DNA of 64,000 nt from Gossypium raimondii (Eukaryota; Streptophyta; Magnoliopsida; Malvales; Malvaceae): positions 310,001 through 374,000 of the forward strand of contig NC_068565.1 in assembly GCF_025698545.1 (NCBI RefSeq). Reading direction: 5' to 3'. Below are positions 1 to 12,020 of this stretch, piece by piece. Within the stretch, counting starts at the first letter, position 1; the number at the start of each line of letters is the position of its first letter. The notes under the pieces were generated by a model. The model saw only the letters and a list, made by a program, of their open reading frames with translations. It had not been told where the DNA came from and did not search any database. The position numbers were made by a program, and so were the translations under genes.

Positions 1-78
1 ACTAAAACTGCATATACTTATCTACTTCAATCGGTTCCATCATTTAATTGATAGCTTCCTTTTTTTTCTGTACACCAG

Positions 79-1403
79 GTGTTCAATTTCAGCACGGGGA
101 GAGTTATTGCCAAATCCATCTTCGATAGTGAGGTTACCTCAATGGACCATGATCATACGGGTCATCTCATTTTCTGTGGTGATGCACAGGTATCTTTCCA
201 TGTGTCGATATCGTAATCGGAGAATCAAAGAAATTTGTTAATAGTCTTTACAGGAAGTTTCTAACGAGATAACATTTGTAGGGATGTATATACTCTGTAA
301 CTATGGACTCCCACACAGGTGCGTTATCCCGTTCTCATCGTTATAGAAGTAGCAGTAAACAGAAATTTCCGATCACAACCGTGCAGTACCGAAGTTTCTC
401 GTTACTGGCTGGTGGCCCAGTGTTGCTGACATGCACTAAAGATGGAAGTCTTTCTTTCTTTAGGTTCGTTAAGAACACTATGCCTTCTACTTCCAGTCTT
501 TATGTCATGTAACTGAAATAGTATGCTCGCATTGCAGTGTTGCTTTGGAAGTAGAAGGTTATTTGACCCTGCGTTGCTCACTTAAATTAACTCCGAGAAT
601 ACACAGTATTCGAGCATCCTTCTGCCCTCTGCTTTCCCTCAATAAGGGAGAATATATAGGTTTGTATCTCCCAACTTAATTGCCACTTACAAGTACGGAT
701 GTAAATGAAATACTGGTGCTCGCAAATTATTCGAGTTTGACTCGAAATTTTTTTTAACTCTATTCGGTACTTATCAAGTGAGCTCAAGCTATCAGTCAAG
801 CCGAATTCGAGCTTAATAATACTTGACTTGAACGGCTCGCAAGCCTTATCGAGCTTGTTATATTACCCTTAATGCATATCATTAACTTTAAGCTTAGTTA
901 TCGAGCCGAGCTCAAGCTTGAGTACAAAAATTGGTAAACGTGCTTAATTGAGCTTGAGCTTAAAAGTAGATGTTCAATTGAGCTCGGCCCGAGTATCGAG
1001 CTTGAGCTGGACAATATTCGGGCTCGGCTCAATTACACCCCTACTTACAATACGACTTCATTCTCAAATCATGTATATCATTTCTGACATTATGTTGTTT
1101 CGTGCTGTGAAGTTGCTGGGAGCGAGGATTCAAATGTCTATTTCTATGATTTAACTCGACCGAAACATACATGTGTAAATAAGCTGCAGGTTATACTCTC
1201 TCGAGTACTAGTGGATAACTTGTTCGAAACTTCTTTGCTAATGTACTGTTAACAATTTGAGTAATTGATGTCCGCAGGGTCATCGTTTTCCGGTTTTAGT
1301 AGTAGCTTGGAATCACGGGGAGAACTTTTTGGCTTCAGCAGACCTGTACGGCGTCGTTATAGTATGGAAGAGAGCAAAAACAAGTTATAAAGGCAATATA
1401 TAA
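79..1403 (+). CDS. WD40-repeat protein, WDR13-like, 3' portion (5' end outside window)
   Basis: Five exons are readable: 79-189, 282-463, 538-659, 1113-1189 and 1278-1403. All have AG/GT borders and consistent phase, giving the C-terminal 205 residues and stop TAA at 1401-1403. The product reads as WD40 beta-propeller blades: an early blade with TSMDHDHTGHLIFCGDAQ, one with TVQYRSFSLLAGGPVLLTC, one with GSEDSNVYFYDL, and a last blade with VAWNHGENFLASADLYG ending VIVWKRAKTS. This pattern matches my recollection of plant WD-repeat proteins resembling animal WDR13. WD40 propellers are usually binding scaffolds, and no specific partner can be inferred here. The gene starts upstream of the window; bases 1-78 are intron. 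It converges on the minus-strand SHL-like gene. The family (WD40) is confident, the subfamily moderate. Confidence 0.82.
713..1048. repeat. GAGCTTGAGC-rich degenerate repeat in the intron of the WD40 gene
   Basis: The intron between the third and fourth visible exons is filled with short, drifting iterations of GAGCTTGAGCTC-like words on both strands. A related stretch lies at about 3080-3310 in the last intron of the SHL-like gene. No open frame or terminal inverted repeat was recognised. It resembles the self-similar word repeats common in plant introns and may be a decayed non-autonomous element. Confidence 0.5.
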
Positions 1404-2953
1404 ACATTATACAACGATATAAGGTAAAAAAAACTCTCAAACACATACATCATATAGATGCATTAAATTGAACAAGGAAAATCGGCTTTATTCGCTCAGT
1501 TTGATCATTCTTTGTTTATTTCATTTGAGTATTGAATTGTTCCTATGTTTCATTGTCTGCCATTGATGAGTAAGCCGTGTGATCATTGTTCGACTCAAAT
1601 TTTTAGTTCATTATATTTTTCTTTTAATTACATGTTGAGGAAATTTAGGGGGGAGAAAGGCCCAATTGCTACAAACTTGGGGTAGACCAGATGGGGGGGG
1701 GGGGATGAAAAGCATGTAGATTAGTTTATGCTCTGCTTCTTTCTGTAATTTTAGCCACCGCGCCAAAAATTGTAGAATTACATTGTTATGAATTTGATTT
1801 CTTTTTATTATTTGTGATTGATTGTGGGTCCAAAAACAGTCATTAGTTATTCATTCATTTATCGCGTACTATGTTTGTTGTGCTTAGGTGTATCTTAAGA
1901 GGTAATATGGTAGTTACTCTTATCGTCTTATATTAATCGTTGGGCTCAGGTGTTAATGAAAACAAGTTTAGACTAATTCAACAAGTGATATAAAAATTTA
2001 GATATATGTTGATGGGCCTTTCCGGTAAGTCTTCAACCTGTCATTCGTCGGGGATCCCCAGTGCCTATAATGGCAGATTTAGTAAAGTGGGAGTGCCTTG
2101 TCAAGATGGACCATGTGATCACTTACCAAGGGGATGTGAACATTCACGCTAGGTAGCATTTAAATCCATGCTTTTAAACAACATCAATGGGCATCTATCC
2201 TACGGTTTGATTAACCTAATTTCTTGATGCATTTTCATTCTTTTTGGAGAAGTTTTCAAACTGATGAATCCCTTAACAAATCGGTATTATTCTTACTCTC
2301 AACTTTGTGAAAAGTTGAGTTATTGAGGTGACAAGTTCGATAAAATGAAAGCACCTCTTTGAAATATATCGTGCATGTACATATTTGAATTATTCATGGA
2401 TCTAGTTTAGGGTTTAGTGTTCATATTTCAGGTCGAGTCGGACTTAGGTAAATATAAAATATGTTAATATTATGCTTAGGTTTAGCTCGACTTGCCCATG
2501 AGCACTTTTAATTTGAATATATGACATCAATGGGCATCTATATCATCGCTTGATTAACTATATTAAAACCAACCCAGTAAAATTAAAAAATTATAATATT
2601 ATAAAATATAAACTTTTAGTTATTGCATTTAATTTTAATTTATTTAAAAAAAATCACTTTGTATTTTTCTTCTCTCTCCTCAGATGTTAAATCCTTGCCT
2701 CGGTAAAGAATGCGAAATTTGAACTTCGACATATAATCACTGCACGTCTGCACCAAAGGTAGAAACGGTGAAGTTTTATTTTACATACAATACAACCTTA
2801 ATTTACAAACCAGATACATACATATCGCATAAAAAAAAAAAAAAAACCATTGAGGTTTTCAAACCGGCTAAGTCAGTCTCAAACTCAACCATCGTGGTAA
2901 AAATTAAAACTATCGTATCTCAACTAAAACACTAGGTTTATGTACTTTCTTTT
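1404..2953. other. Convergent intergenic region between WD40 and SHL-like genes
   Basis: This stretch should hold the 3' UTRs of the two convergent genes. It contains an 11-12 base G run near 1685 and AT-rich sequence from about 2560 to 2660. I saw no coding sequence, RNA gene or clear transposon ends. Confidence 0.5.
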
Positions 2954-5900
2954 TCACCTCCGTCGTCGTTTTTTTGCATCCACCTAAGTCACAATGTTGA
3001 TGTTTAAAGGTTAATAACAAATACGTAGTAACTAAACTACTAATACTAAAATCATTTCATGTAGATCTGCAGGTATAATTAAGTTAAACCGAGCTCAAAT
3101 ATTGGTAAACTCAATCTCGAAATTTAGAGTTAGATACTTAAGCTTGATTGCACATCTATTTTTAAGCTCTAACTCAACTCAAGATATAATCAAGTTACTT
3201 GAGCTTGAGTTTTACTAGGCTCATTTTTCAATTTCCATATTTAACCTCAAAACTCAAGCTCAATTAAGTTTGTATATATTCAAGCTCGGGCTCAACTCGA
3301 TAATAAGCTTAAGGTTAATAACATATATTAAGGCCAATAATGCAATTTGATAATATGAAATTATTAAAAATGAAAATAAGGCCCGTGAAACGTCAAAAGT
3401 AAGTATTATTGAACTTTAATCCAACTCAATGATGAGTTCAAAGAGGTATCTATTTAATAGAGCATCAATATCTCATTTAAATCTCTAAATTGCGCTATCC
3501 ATTAGGTCTAAAACTAGTCAATTCATGTTTCGAAACATTTTATTTTGGATTGATATCATTAGGGCTTGAGGAGATGTTTCTAGGATGAGTCATTATGAGT
3601 TGGGTTAAATTCAATTCAAGTTCAACTCATTTTGAATTACTAGTTTGGGTTATTCTAGCTAGAATTTTTTCAAGTTTGGGTTGAACCCATATTCAAGCCG
3701 TTGACTTTTATGTTCAAATAGAATCAGAATCGATTTGGGTTCAAATTGATAAAGTTTGGTCGAAATTGTTAACCCTACAATCCCTAACAATGTTCAACGA
3801 CATGATACATTCTCTTTATACACTCTTTCCCTTTGGTCTAGGTTAAGTGTAAGTATCGAAAGATCATATTTTTCACACTTACTAGACATGGTATTTGAAT
3901 CTGATACTTAAAAAAAAGGAAATGGTTAAAATATGTCATAAGTCCACATAATCTTCATAAATTTGAAATTTAGTCCTTGTGCTTTTATTTCTAGACATTT
4001 AATTCCTCTACTTTTCAGATTTCAAAACTCAAGTCCAACTGTTAATACTATTTTTGTAATTACATGGCTATCATCAAAATGCAACACAGACAAATTTAAC
4101 CGTGTTAACAGTTGGATTTAAATTTTGAAATATGAAAAGTAGGACTTAAATTTTAAATTTAAGGATTTATGGCATATTTTAACCAAATTTCAAAATAAGG
4201 ATTAATTTTTAAATTTGTGAAGAGTAAAAGGACTTATGGGATATTTTAACCAAAAAAAATTATAAGACTAGAAGGAATTAGGAAATTGCTACCTTTGTAT
4301 CCAAGTCTACGGAAGAGGCAAGGGAATTCTGCAACTTCTTCGGATCATCGGATAAACAAGTTTCACAAAAATAGTGATCGAGTAATTTCACCTCTTCTGC
4401 TGTCATTTCTATACAAGCAGGGTGAAACCTGAATCAAAAGTGCATTCCCACATACTACATAAATTTAAGTGTTAATAAAGGAGCCTTTCAATTATAGTGT
4501 AGAATAAATAGGTGGAAATGTTGAGTAAACACAATGAAGCAATGATACTACATCGACGTATCATGTCCCGTAATTAAAATTATATGAAAATGTAACTAAA
4601 TCATTAATACGTCACACAAGTAATTAAATTAAGAAAATTTATGTCAGCTACTAAATTTGGTTATTAATGTAATAACATGAGAAAAATACTAACACAATCA
4701 AAATCAAAATCCATTATAGTCATCTTGGAGAAGGAGCCGTACAAAGCAGTGATATTGCGTCAGCATATATTATTTCCACTTAAATCATGTAATTAAAATT
4801 ATATGGAAAGTCAACTGAATCATTAATAAATCATATTCGTAATTAAAAGTATTCAGCCAAAGCATTTATGATTCGGCTAACTTTTCATACAGTTTTGATT
4901 ATTTAATGTGATTTGAGTGAAAATAATATACGTAATGTAATTGTTCTATACAATCATTTCTCGTGATCTTATTATTGCATAGAAGATAAATATTAAGGTT
5001 ACATTTGGTTATTAGTATAATAACATAAGGAAAACGCTTATTTAATACACATGTATTAAAATAGATAGACTTAAATTAAAAAATAATTATAATAAATTTA
5101 AATTTGAAATTAGAAGGATGAGTAAAAATTTTTGTAAAAATAAGACCACTTTAAGCAAAAGTTTTCTTCCTTTTACCAAAAGTAAATCATGAGAGTAACT
5201 AAATATTACTAATTTAAATTAATTTATTACTTAATGAAAATAATAATACTCAGAAAAACGTAGCACAAACGAAGCAAAGAAATGCTAAATTGGATGAAAA
5301 TTTTGAATTGGATTTTAATATTATGGAATCCGATGTTTTCACAGCAGCCCAAAAATATTGGAGGGTAATATATTCATACTCGCAAGCATATTTTCTTACT
5401 CAAGTTTAGATATATTCAAATATTAATAAGAGAAATAAAAGCCAAAACTCTATATATATATTTCAAGAAAACAATAGTAGCTAAAAAGGTATTATGGAAA
5501 TATTCCCAAGCATCCAACTTACCAGTCACTGCAACCTTCACACTGAACCATAAGATCATCAGGATTGTAAGGCATCTCACATTTGCAATAACTGCCCACA
5601 TTAAGTTCAATTTTAATTTACATTTGCAATAACTGTGACATTTAAGTAGAACTTTTATTTTAACAACCTAACATATTTGAATTTAAAGAAAATAAATGTA
5701 TTTATTGAATGAACGACAATTAGCAAATTAATATTTAACATTCTCCCCAAACATCAAACTCGTAAGATCGTATCTAAATATGCATGCTAAGGATCAACAT
5801 TTCTTAAATTTTTCTTGCCTAAACCTAAAAATTAAAAGAAATCAGAACAAACGGAGCTCAAAATATAACCTATAACTGTTCTAAACATAAATTAACCAAA

Positions 5901-6631
5901 AAACTAAGCATAGAAAACTTTAATCATTTCCTTTTAGTCAATGTATGAACCTAATCTTAGTCGAGGGATTAAGTAATCAAAACATCATTAGACAAAATTC
6001 ACCAAAAAATTATCATTAAGTCACTAGTTATAATGTGTGAACCAAATTAATAAGTATCCACTCAGAAATCAGGTCATGAATTAAAAGTAAAAATTAATGG
6101 AAGAAGAAGAGGGAACGTACACGGCGACGCGATCGGGGTTGAAAGCACCGGTGGCGGAATTGTATTCGAAACGACAGAAGAAATCGTCGTTTCCAACGGC
6201 GTCAAGCTTTGTATAGCTTTTGAAGCTATGGACCGTACACTTCGCTTCGATCGTATCAGCGCTTTGCACATCGTAATGATCAGACAAGAAAACCTCCTTA
6301 GAACCATGGAACTGTCTCCTCCCTCCGATCGACTCCTCCGGCCGATAATACCACCTCACGTGCACCTTCACGTTTCCACCACGTGCGTCCGCCTCGATCC
6401 GTTCGATTCTCGCCACGTATTGCGGTTTCGATCGCTCCGCCGGTCGCATCAACACACAATCTCCCGCTATCAATCACCGCCACAACTTTTAAAACACACA
6501 CACAAAAAGGGGGGGGGGAGGGGAATAAAAGCTCATCATCTTAGTTCTTTAGTCTTACCTTTAATTGTTTTGTTGATGTTCCTGAGTGTATAAGAATCGA
6601 GAGTTCTCCTTGGAGCTTTGCCTTTGGCCAT
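2954..6631 (-). CDS. SHL: BAH-PHD chromatin reader, SHORT LIFE / EBS type
   Basis: Five exons on the minus strand (6559-6631, 6121-6466, 5523-5591, 4293-4428, 2954-2983) join in phase into 217 residues. The start is ATG at 6631, giving a basic N-terminus [20 protein letters not shown] domain covers about residues 24-139 ([30 protein letters not shown]). A PHD finger covers about 141-192 with the full Cys4-His-Cys3 ligand set ([28 protein letters not shown]). The tail ends in four arginines. Arabidopsis SHL and EBS read H3K27me3 through BAH and H3K4me3 through PHD and repress flowering. [14 protein letters not shown] and FHP look more like SHL than EBS, whereas the KKRRRR tail is more EBS-like. 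The last exon is only 30 nt after an intron of about 1.3 kb. If that exon were skipped, the exon-4 frame would end at a TAA at 4278-4280. Confidence 0.9.
3080..3310. repeat. Second GAGCTC/AAGCTTGAG-rich repeat stretch (SHL intron 4)
   Basis: Same word composition as the 713-1048 stretch, with repeated CTCGAGCTTGAGTT-like words. It has no coding potential. Confidence 0.4.
3925..4250. mobile_element. Miniature TIR element, GTTAAAATATG family
   Basis: The left end GTTAAAATATGTCATAAGTCC is mirrored on the right by CTTATGGGATATTTTAAC. The interior is also roughly palindromic: 'aagtccaactgttaa' on the left against 'ttaacagttgga' on the right. No coding capacity. Related copies lie at 40737-41033 and about 54991-55330, with partial ones at about 29500-29735 and 38690-38940. 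Family assignment is not possible from sequence alone; it is compatible with a Mutator-like or other long-TIR miniature element. Confidence 0.6.
4500..5040. repeat. Imperfect direct duplication in SHL intron 3
   Basis: A block with 'gtaattaaaattatatg', 'taatcattaata' and 'ttggttatta.tgtaataacat' occurs at about 4540-4690 and recurs at about 4785-5035. The second copy is interrupted by roughly 100 extra bases. No transposon ends were recognised. Confidence 0.45.
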
Positions 6632-8171
6632 GGCGAAGCAATTTTCTTCAGATAAACAGAGATTTTAAAATGACACAAAAAGAAAATTTTCAAAATATCA
6701 TACTAATTATTTAAAATTTTTATTTACTTTCTGTTTTGGCGGGGAGTTTAGATTCAGTGTTTCTCGGAGGTATGGTGATACAGTGATTTTGGGGGTTTAA
6801 TCTGCGTTGGATGGGTTTTTAAAGGGACAAAATTGGAATTAAGTAAAAGTTTGAGGGTTTTAAGGAAAGTAAAAAATGAAGGATAAGTGAGGATCCACGT
6901 CATCGGGTGATTAGATTTGGGAAGGAGCGTGTGGATGCGGTGACGTTTCACGTCATGCGGATATGGGAGTTTGAGATTTGGTGCAACCAGATTTATTTTT
7001 ACAAAGTGCTGTTCTTCACTCTGTTGTTATATAGAAAATTCATTACAAGATTTTTTTTATATCGAAAGTTTAATGAATAATGAGTATGTAAAAGGGCAAT
7101 AAAAAAGGAAATTGATTTGATAGTGGTGATGTCGGTGTATCGTGTGGATGGGGTGGTATACAAGTGTTGACTTTTGCACCAGATAAATTTGTTTTGACTT
7201 ATTATTTTATTAAATTGGACTTTATTGCATCAAATTGATTCGAATATAAAAATTAAATCAGTTTTTGAGTAAATTATTTAAAAACGATATAAAATAAGAA
7301 ATTGAAAAAAAATCAACAATTCAATCAATTAAATTAATTTCATAATTTTTAAAATTGTTATTATTTTTATAAAATTTTACCATTTATTTAATTATTACTA
7401 AACCAATGATTAAAATTATTGAATCAAAATTAATAATTTAATTGATTCAACCGCTATTTCAATATTAAAACATTGGTCCAAAATTGACAAAAGATGAATA
7501 AAACAAGAAATTGATTAAAAGTGTTTTTATAAAATAACAAATATTGTTTTAAAATTTTTTAGTATTTTAGTATAAAAACTTTAAAAATTAATAAATGTTG
7601 AGTGTAGTAATAAAACAGATTACATTTTAAAGAGGAACACTTGTCCAAACCTTAAAATTAACATTATTGAAATAAACAATTACGAATCTTAAATTTAAAT
7701 CATAAATGGACCTAAAGAATGCTAAGGAAAACTTAAAATAAATTATTGTATAAAAGTTGCTAGCTTTTATAAAGTAAAACTATACTTTTAAATCTAAAAT
7801 TAATTTTTATGTATTTTTACCTAATTATTTTGTAAATTTTATGTGAAGGATACCAAAAAATTAAAACTTAAATAAATTATTGTGCAAAAACTGCTCCTTT
7901 GTAAAAAGATTTTTTTTGTTTTAAATCTACAATTCATTTATACATATATTCCTTTTACCAAATTCTTTTATAAATATAAATTTATAATTCACATATTGAA
8001 TCGCATAATTTAATATGAATAAAATCGAATAATATATAAGTGGTTAAAATATATCTATCAATTTTATGCTTAAAATTGTGAGTCACATCCTATGGACTTA
8101 GAACTAATGTTGGTTTTTGTTGTTTGAGCAAGAGTTGATTTCTTATTCGGTTTAATCGTGTTTTTTAACAT
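6632..8171. other. Upstream region of the SHL-like gene, AT-rich
   Basis: The first few hundred bases should contain the 5' UTR and promoter of the minus-strand SHL-like gene. Beyond about 7000 the sequence is AT-rich, with no coding sequence or transposon ends that I can support. Confidence 0.4.
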
Positions 8172-8344
8172 TAATTTCACTATAAATATTTACAATATTT
8201 TTTTCTTTTTGATATCATGTTTAAAATTTTTCATAACTCTTCTCTAACCCTTAAATAAGATAATAATACACTTCAACACACTCGAACTCAAGTCCTTCTA
8301 TACTGACAACAATATTAATACCAATCGAACTAAGATTCAATCGA
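8172..8344 (-). mobile_element. tRNA-derived SINE copy 1 (degenerate)
   Basis: Read on the minus strand it shares the family layout: an A-box-like TTAGTTCGATTGGTATTAA, then a B-box-like GAGTTCGAGTG, then a conserved 3' part with 'TTATTTAAGGGTTAGAG'. Boxes and spacing match a tRNA-type internal Pol III promoter. Other copies lie at 9950, 11281, 11858, 37596, 41909, 47570, 50004 and 57062. Confidence 0.5.
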
Positions 8345-9032
8345 CTAATCTCATTATTTTTTGTCATTGTCGTTTGTGCAATTGTGCTTAGTGATTTGTG
8401 ACCATCTTCATTTGGCAATCTATCCCTCTATTATTTAATGATAGGTTTGGATAAGCAGTGCGTTTACCTACGGTCAGTATAAAAACAACGTTGGTAATGA
8501 GATTAAATACTATCGCGTGAGACAAAAAATAAGCTAAACGCACCTCACCGCTTATCGAAACCCACCTTAAAACAAATACTATTATTGTTAGCTTTGATTT
8601 ATATTTTAAACTTCTGTTGTTGTATCGATCTTTACTTATTCGACCTAAATAAAAATTACACTTAAAAAGCCTGAGATTTTATTCAAAAAAAAAAAAAAAA
8701 ACTTAAGTTCATTAAAATTATTTTTATTGTGATTTAATCCAATTTGAATTAAATAACGCTATTCATCCTATACCCGAATTTATAAGTTATGAAATAATTT
8801 AGTAAGCGCATAAGTTAATACGAAATATTACTAATCGAATCAGTAATTTCTTAAATTGCAATGAAAAACAAACCCTTAAAATCAGCACGTATATAACTAA
8901 TGTACATAACCTGATAATAGTATATATATATATATACTTTTTATGTTATCCATGCTCGTGTTTAATATATATATTCCAATATGAGTGTGTAAAAAATTAG
9001 ATTATATTTAACCAGAGTTCGAGAAACATAAA

Positions 9033-9415
9033 TTAAATGCCGATGTAAGGTGAATTGCAATGCGCTCTACTGGATACTCTTTGACATGGATAAGGCATAT
9101 AGTGATGGTGATGATGATGCATTTCCTTTGTTTTTGGATATTTCTTTCTTTTCTTAGCATTGGGATGTTCTTGTTTTTTCAGATCCTCGACGTTACGAAC
9201 ATCTAAAATGCACGTAAATGATTGAGATTTTCCGGAATAATACATTGATAATCCTGGCCTGTTTAGAGTATAGTTGAATCAAAATTACCGAATAAAAATA
9301 TTCATAAAAAATAATAATTAGATATAAAAAGAAAAAAGAAAAAAAATTACTTTTGTGGAAGATTGTTCCTCAAAGATCCCATGTCAAAGTGCCTCTTTTC
9401 ACTTTGATTCTCCAT
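9033..9415 (-). CDS. OXIDATIVE STRESS 3-like protein (OXS3/O3L family)
   Basis: Two exons (9351-9415 and 9033-9258) join in phase (AA|G) to give 96 residues. The start ATG lies at 9415 and the reading is MENQSEKRHFDMGSLRNN at the N-terminus. The junction creates LPQKPGLSMYYSGKSQSFTC followed by LDVRNVEDLKKQEHP and KKRKKY. The GLSxYYxGKSxSFT core followed by a V(E/D)DL-K-E-P stretch and basic KKRK is the OXS3 family signature. These are small nuclear plant proteins linked to tolerance of heavy metal and oxidative stress and to chromatin. The tail carries six consecutive histidines (about residues 64-69) and then CQRVSSRAHCNSPYIG, which resembles the conserved C-terminal end of O3L members. The second half alone is open from an internal ATG at 9245, but the spliced form restores the full motif. 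Confidence 0.82.
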
Positions 9416-9949
9416 TATTCGAATGTATGAAAACCTCTATATGTTTCTGGGGATTTTATATGAAATTTTGTGTTTAGGAAATAGGTAACCTAAAAGGTTT
9501 TTTTATTAATGATTTATTTTTCTACAAATATGGATTGCTTTGAATTTTTCTTTTTGATTTTGGGGGAAGGAAAAAGATAAAAATTGATATCCCCATGATC
9601 GTCTAAACTCCTCTTGTCCATTCAAAAGGTTAAATGAATTTCTCAAAGGAAAAAAAAAACTTCCTAATTGATCATATAGCCTGTTTTTTCCAATTTATTA
9701 ATAGGTCTAATTTGAATAGAAAATTATCGATTTGGTTCAAAATCAAATGAAAATAAATTTATATTCATTTCAAATTAAGCTTAAATTTAAAAAAATTGCT
9801 AATTGATTTTTGATTCGAAATTGATGAGTTTCTCTAAACAGAGAGTTGGGGAGTTATAATGTGAAGTATTTCAAAATATTGAATTTATTACAATATTGTT
9901 ATGTTTTTAATAAATTATTGAATTTTATATATATATATATATATTTCAA

Positions 9950-10120
9950 CATTAATTTCATTATAAGTTCTTAACATATATACTTTTTTATATAATATCT
10001 AGAATTACCCGTAGTCTCTCCACAACTCTTAAATAAGAGGATAATGCGTTTCAACGCACTCAAACTCACGACCTTTTACATTAACAACAATACTAATACC
10101 AATAAAATTAAAACGTAATT
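9950..10120 (-). mobile_element. tRNA-derived SINE copy 2
   Basis: On the minus strand it shows the family features: GAGTTTGAGTGCG at the B-box position, TTATCCTCTTATTTAAGAG downstream, and the 3' part ending TATAATGAAATTAATG. It is more decayed than the copy at 11858. Confidence 0.5.
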
Positions 10121-10416
10121 AATATGAATTCCTTACACTTTAAATTGCTAAATTTCTTACCGATAGCTCATGAAATGCTTATTTTAGAAAGCTATTTTAT
10201 ATAAATTTTTAATTGAGTTTCTAAAAGGAAAATGCAGTATTATCAATTGGTCATTAGTTTGTTTGGGCTTTTGTGCAAATTTTGAAATTTTCAATCTATA
10301 AGAAGATTAAGATAGTATTTCTTCCGTTTGCTAACTACTTAGGTAACCAGAGTTAGCATAATTGTTTTTACTCGTGCGGTGCATTAGTTGATTGTGTATA
10401 TGTTAATTAAATATAT

Positions 10417-10981
10417 GGTAAATTATAAAAATAGTAACTTTTGTTTCTCATAGGTTGCATTTTAGTCACTTATGTTTAAAATGTTACGTTTTAGTCACTT
10501 ACGTTAATGCGTTGTAATATTTTAGTCATTAAGCCGTAAATTTCCATTAACGATGTAACAGTAAGCTGATGTGGCACGCTAAATCATCATTTCAAACAAA
10601 AATTTCAGGTTAAATTATACAAATGATCCCCATATTTTTTTCGTTTTGAGCAGTTTTTTTTCTTCTCCGTTTTCTAGTCTTTTATGCTTCTCCCTCTATT
10701 TTCCTTCTTTTTCCATCTCTTTTAACATAAAAGAAAAAAAAATTGCTCAAAACGAAAAAAAATATGGAGACCAATTGTATAATTTAACCTAAAATTTTTG
10801 TTTGAAATGATGATTTAACGTGCCACACCAGCTTACCATTACATTATTAATAACAATTAACGGCTCAGTGACTAAAATGTTACAACACGTTAACATAAGT
10901 GATTAAAACGTAACATTTCAAACATAAGTGACTAAAATGTAACCTAAGGGAAACAAATGTGACTATTTTGGTAGTTTACTC
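10417..10981. mobile_element. Long-TIR miniature element with 10-bp target duplication (MULE-like)
   Basis: The element is a near-complete inverted repeat. The left arm (about 10417-10650) contains 'ttagtcacttatgtttaaaatgt' and 'gatgtggcacgctaaatcatc'; the right arm (about 10741-10981) carries their reverse complements in reverse order. The spacer is about 90 bp and pyrimidine-rich. The 10-bp word TTAAATATAT flanks it directly on both sides (10407-10416 and 10982-10991). Arms of about 240 bp and a 9-10 bp target duplication are typical of Mutator-like elements. There is no coding capacity, so it would be non-autonomous. Confidence 0.8.
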
Positions 10982-11280
10982 TTAAATATATTATATTCTA
11001 TTGTTGAAATCTAGATATAAAATTTATATAGAGAGATTGATTATATTTATTAATTAAAATATAGTGAAATAGTGAAAAGCTTTATTTTTATAATTACATT
11101 TTATTAAATTAGTTCATATATAGTTTTTAAATTTTTTTAGATTTCACAAATAATATATTTATGGAATTAAAATATAGTAATTAATAAAATAAAATTTTAA
11201 AAATAGTAATTGATATTACAACCATTTTAAAAATAACATTTGATAAATAATAGTATTGTTAATCTCACAAATTAAAGCAT

Positions 11281-11458
11281 ATTAATCTCACTATAGGGTT
11301 ATATCATATCTGCTCTGTTTTCGATACTATGCCTAGAACTACTCATAGTCCCTTCCTTATCTTTAAATAGGCGAATAATGTGCTTCAGCGCACTTGAACT
11401 CACGTTCTCCTACACTGGCAACAATGTTAATGCTAATTGAACTTAAAACTCAATCAAA
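11281..11458 (-). mobile_element. tRNA-derived SINE copy 3
   Basis: Minus strand: AAGTTCAATTAGCATTAAC at the A-box position, then GTGAGTTCAAGTGCGC at the B-box, then TATTCGCCTATTTAAAGAT and a 3' part ending CCTATAGTGAGATTAAT. Confidence 0.55.
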
Positions 11459-11857
11459 CGTATAAATTTTTTAAAATATTAATATTAGTTTATGCATTAA
11501 AAATAATACAAACTAGTTATTAACGTGTGTAATAACTTAATTTCGAATGCAGTGACATTTGGTCGGAATTTGAAATTTATCAATATCGAGATTATATATT
11601 TCAACATAGTTTTATATTTGGAAAATGCATTAATGCAAAAATGTGATTAAGTTTACATAATCTAAATTAGATTAAAATTTTATTGAAAGTATAAATTTAA
11701 ATATTGATACGTTTTTTTTTTTAATTTTATTTAAGTAAAATTGAGTTCCATCTTTGTAACACAATCATAAACTTTGCTTATCAATGAGCTCTTTGTTTCA
11801 ATAATTAAGATTTTAAATAATTCAAGATTATTTGAAAATTATTATTATTTATTAAAC

Positions 11858-12020
11858 AATTTCATTATAGGTTCTGATCATATTTGTTGCTTTTTACACA
11901 ATATTCAGAACTACTCATAACCCTCAACCCATAAATAGAATGATAATACACTTTAGCGTATTCGAACCCACGTTTTCTTACACTGACAACAATATCTATA
12001 TCAATCGAGCTAAGACTCGA
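11858..12020 (-). mobile_element. tRNA-derived SINE copy 4 (best preserved)
   Basis: The minus strand reads TAGCTCGATTGATATAGA at 12012 downward, like the tRNA A box TAGCTCAGTTGGTA. GGTTCGAATAC follows at 11968-11958, like the B box GGTTCGAATCC, about 44 bases on. After the tRNA-like head come the family-conserved 3' segment (ATTCTATTTATGGGTTGAGG) and the terminal CCTATAATGAAAT. There is no acceptor-stem pairing or CCA, so it is a SINE and not a tRNA gene. Confidence 0.65.

Noticed and set aside
6228-6593. Plus-strand 121-codon open frame across the BAH exon
   Set aside because: Antisense shadow of the SHL-like BAH coding exon, extended through a poly(G) stretch in the intron.
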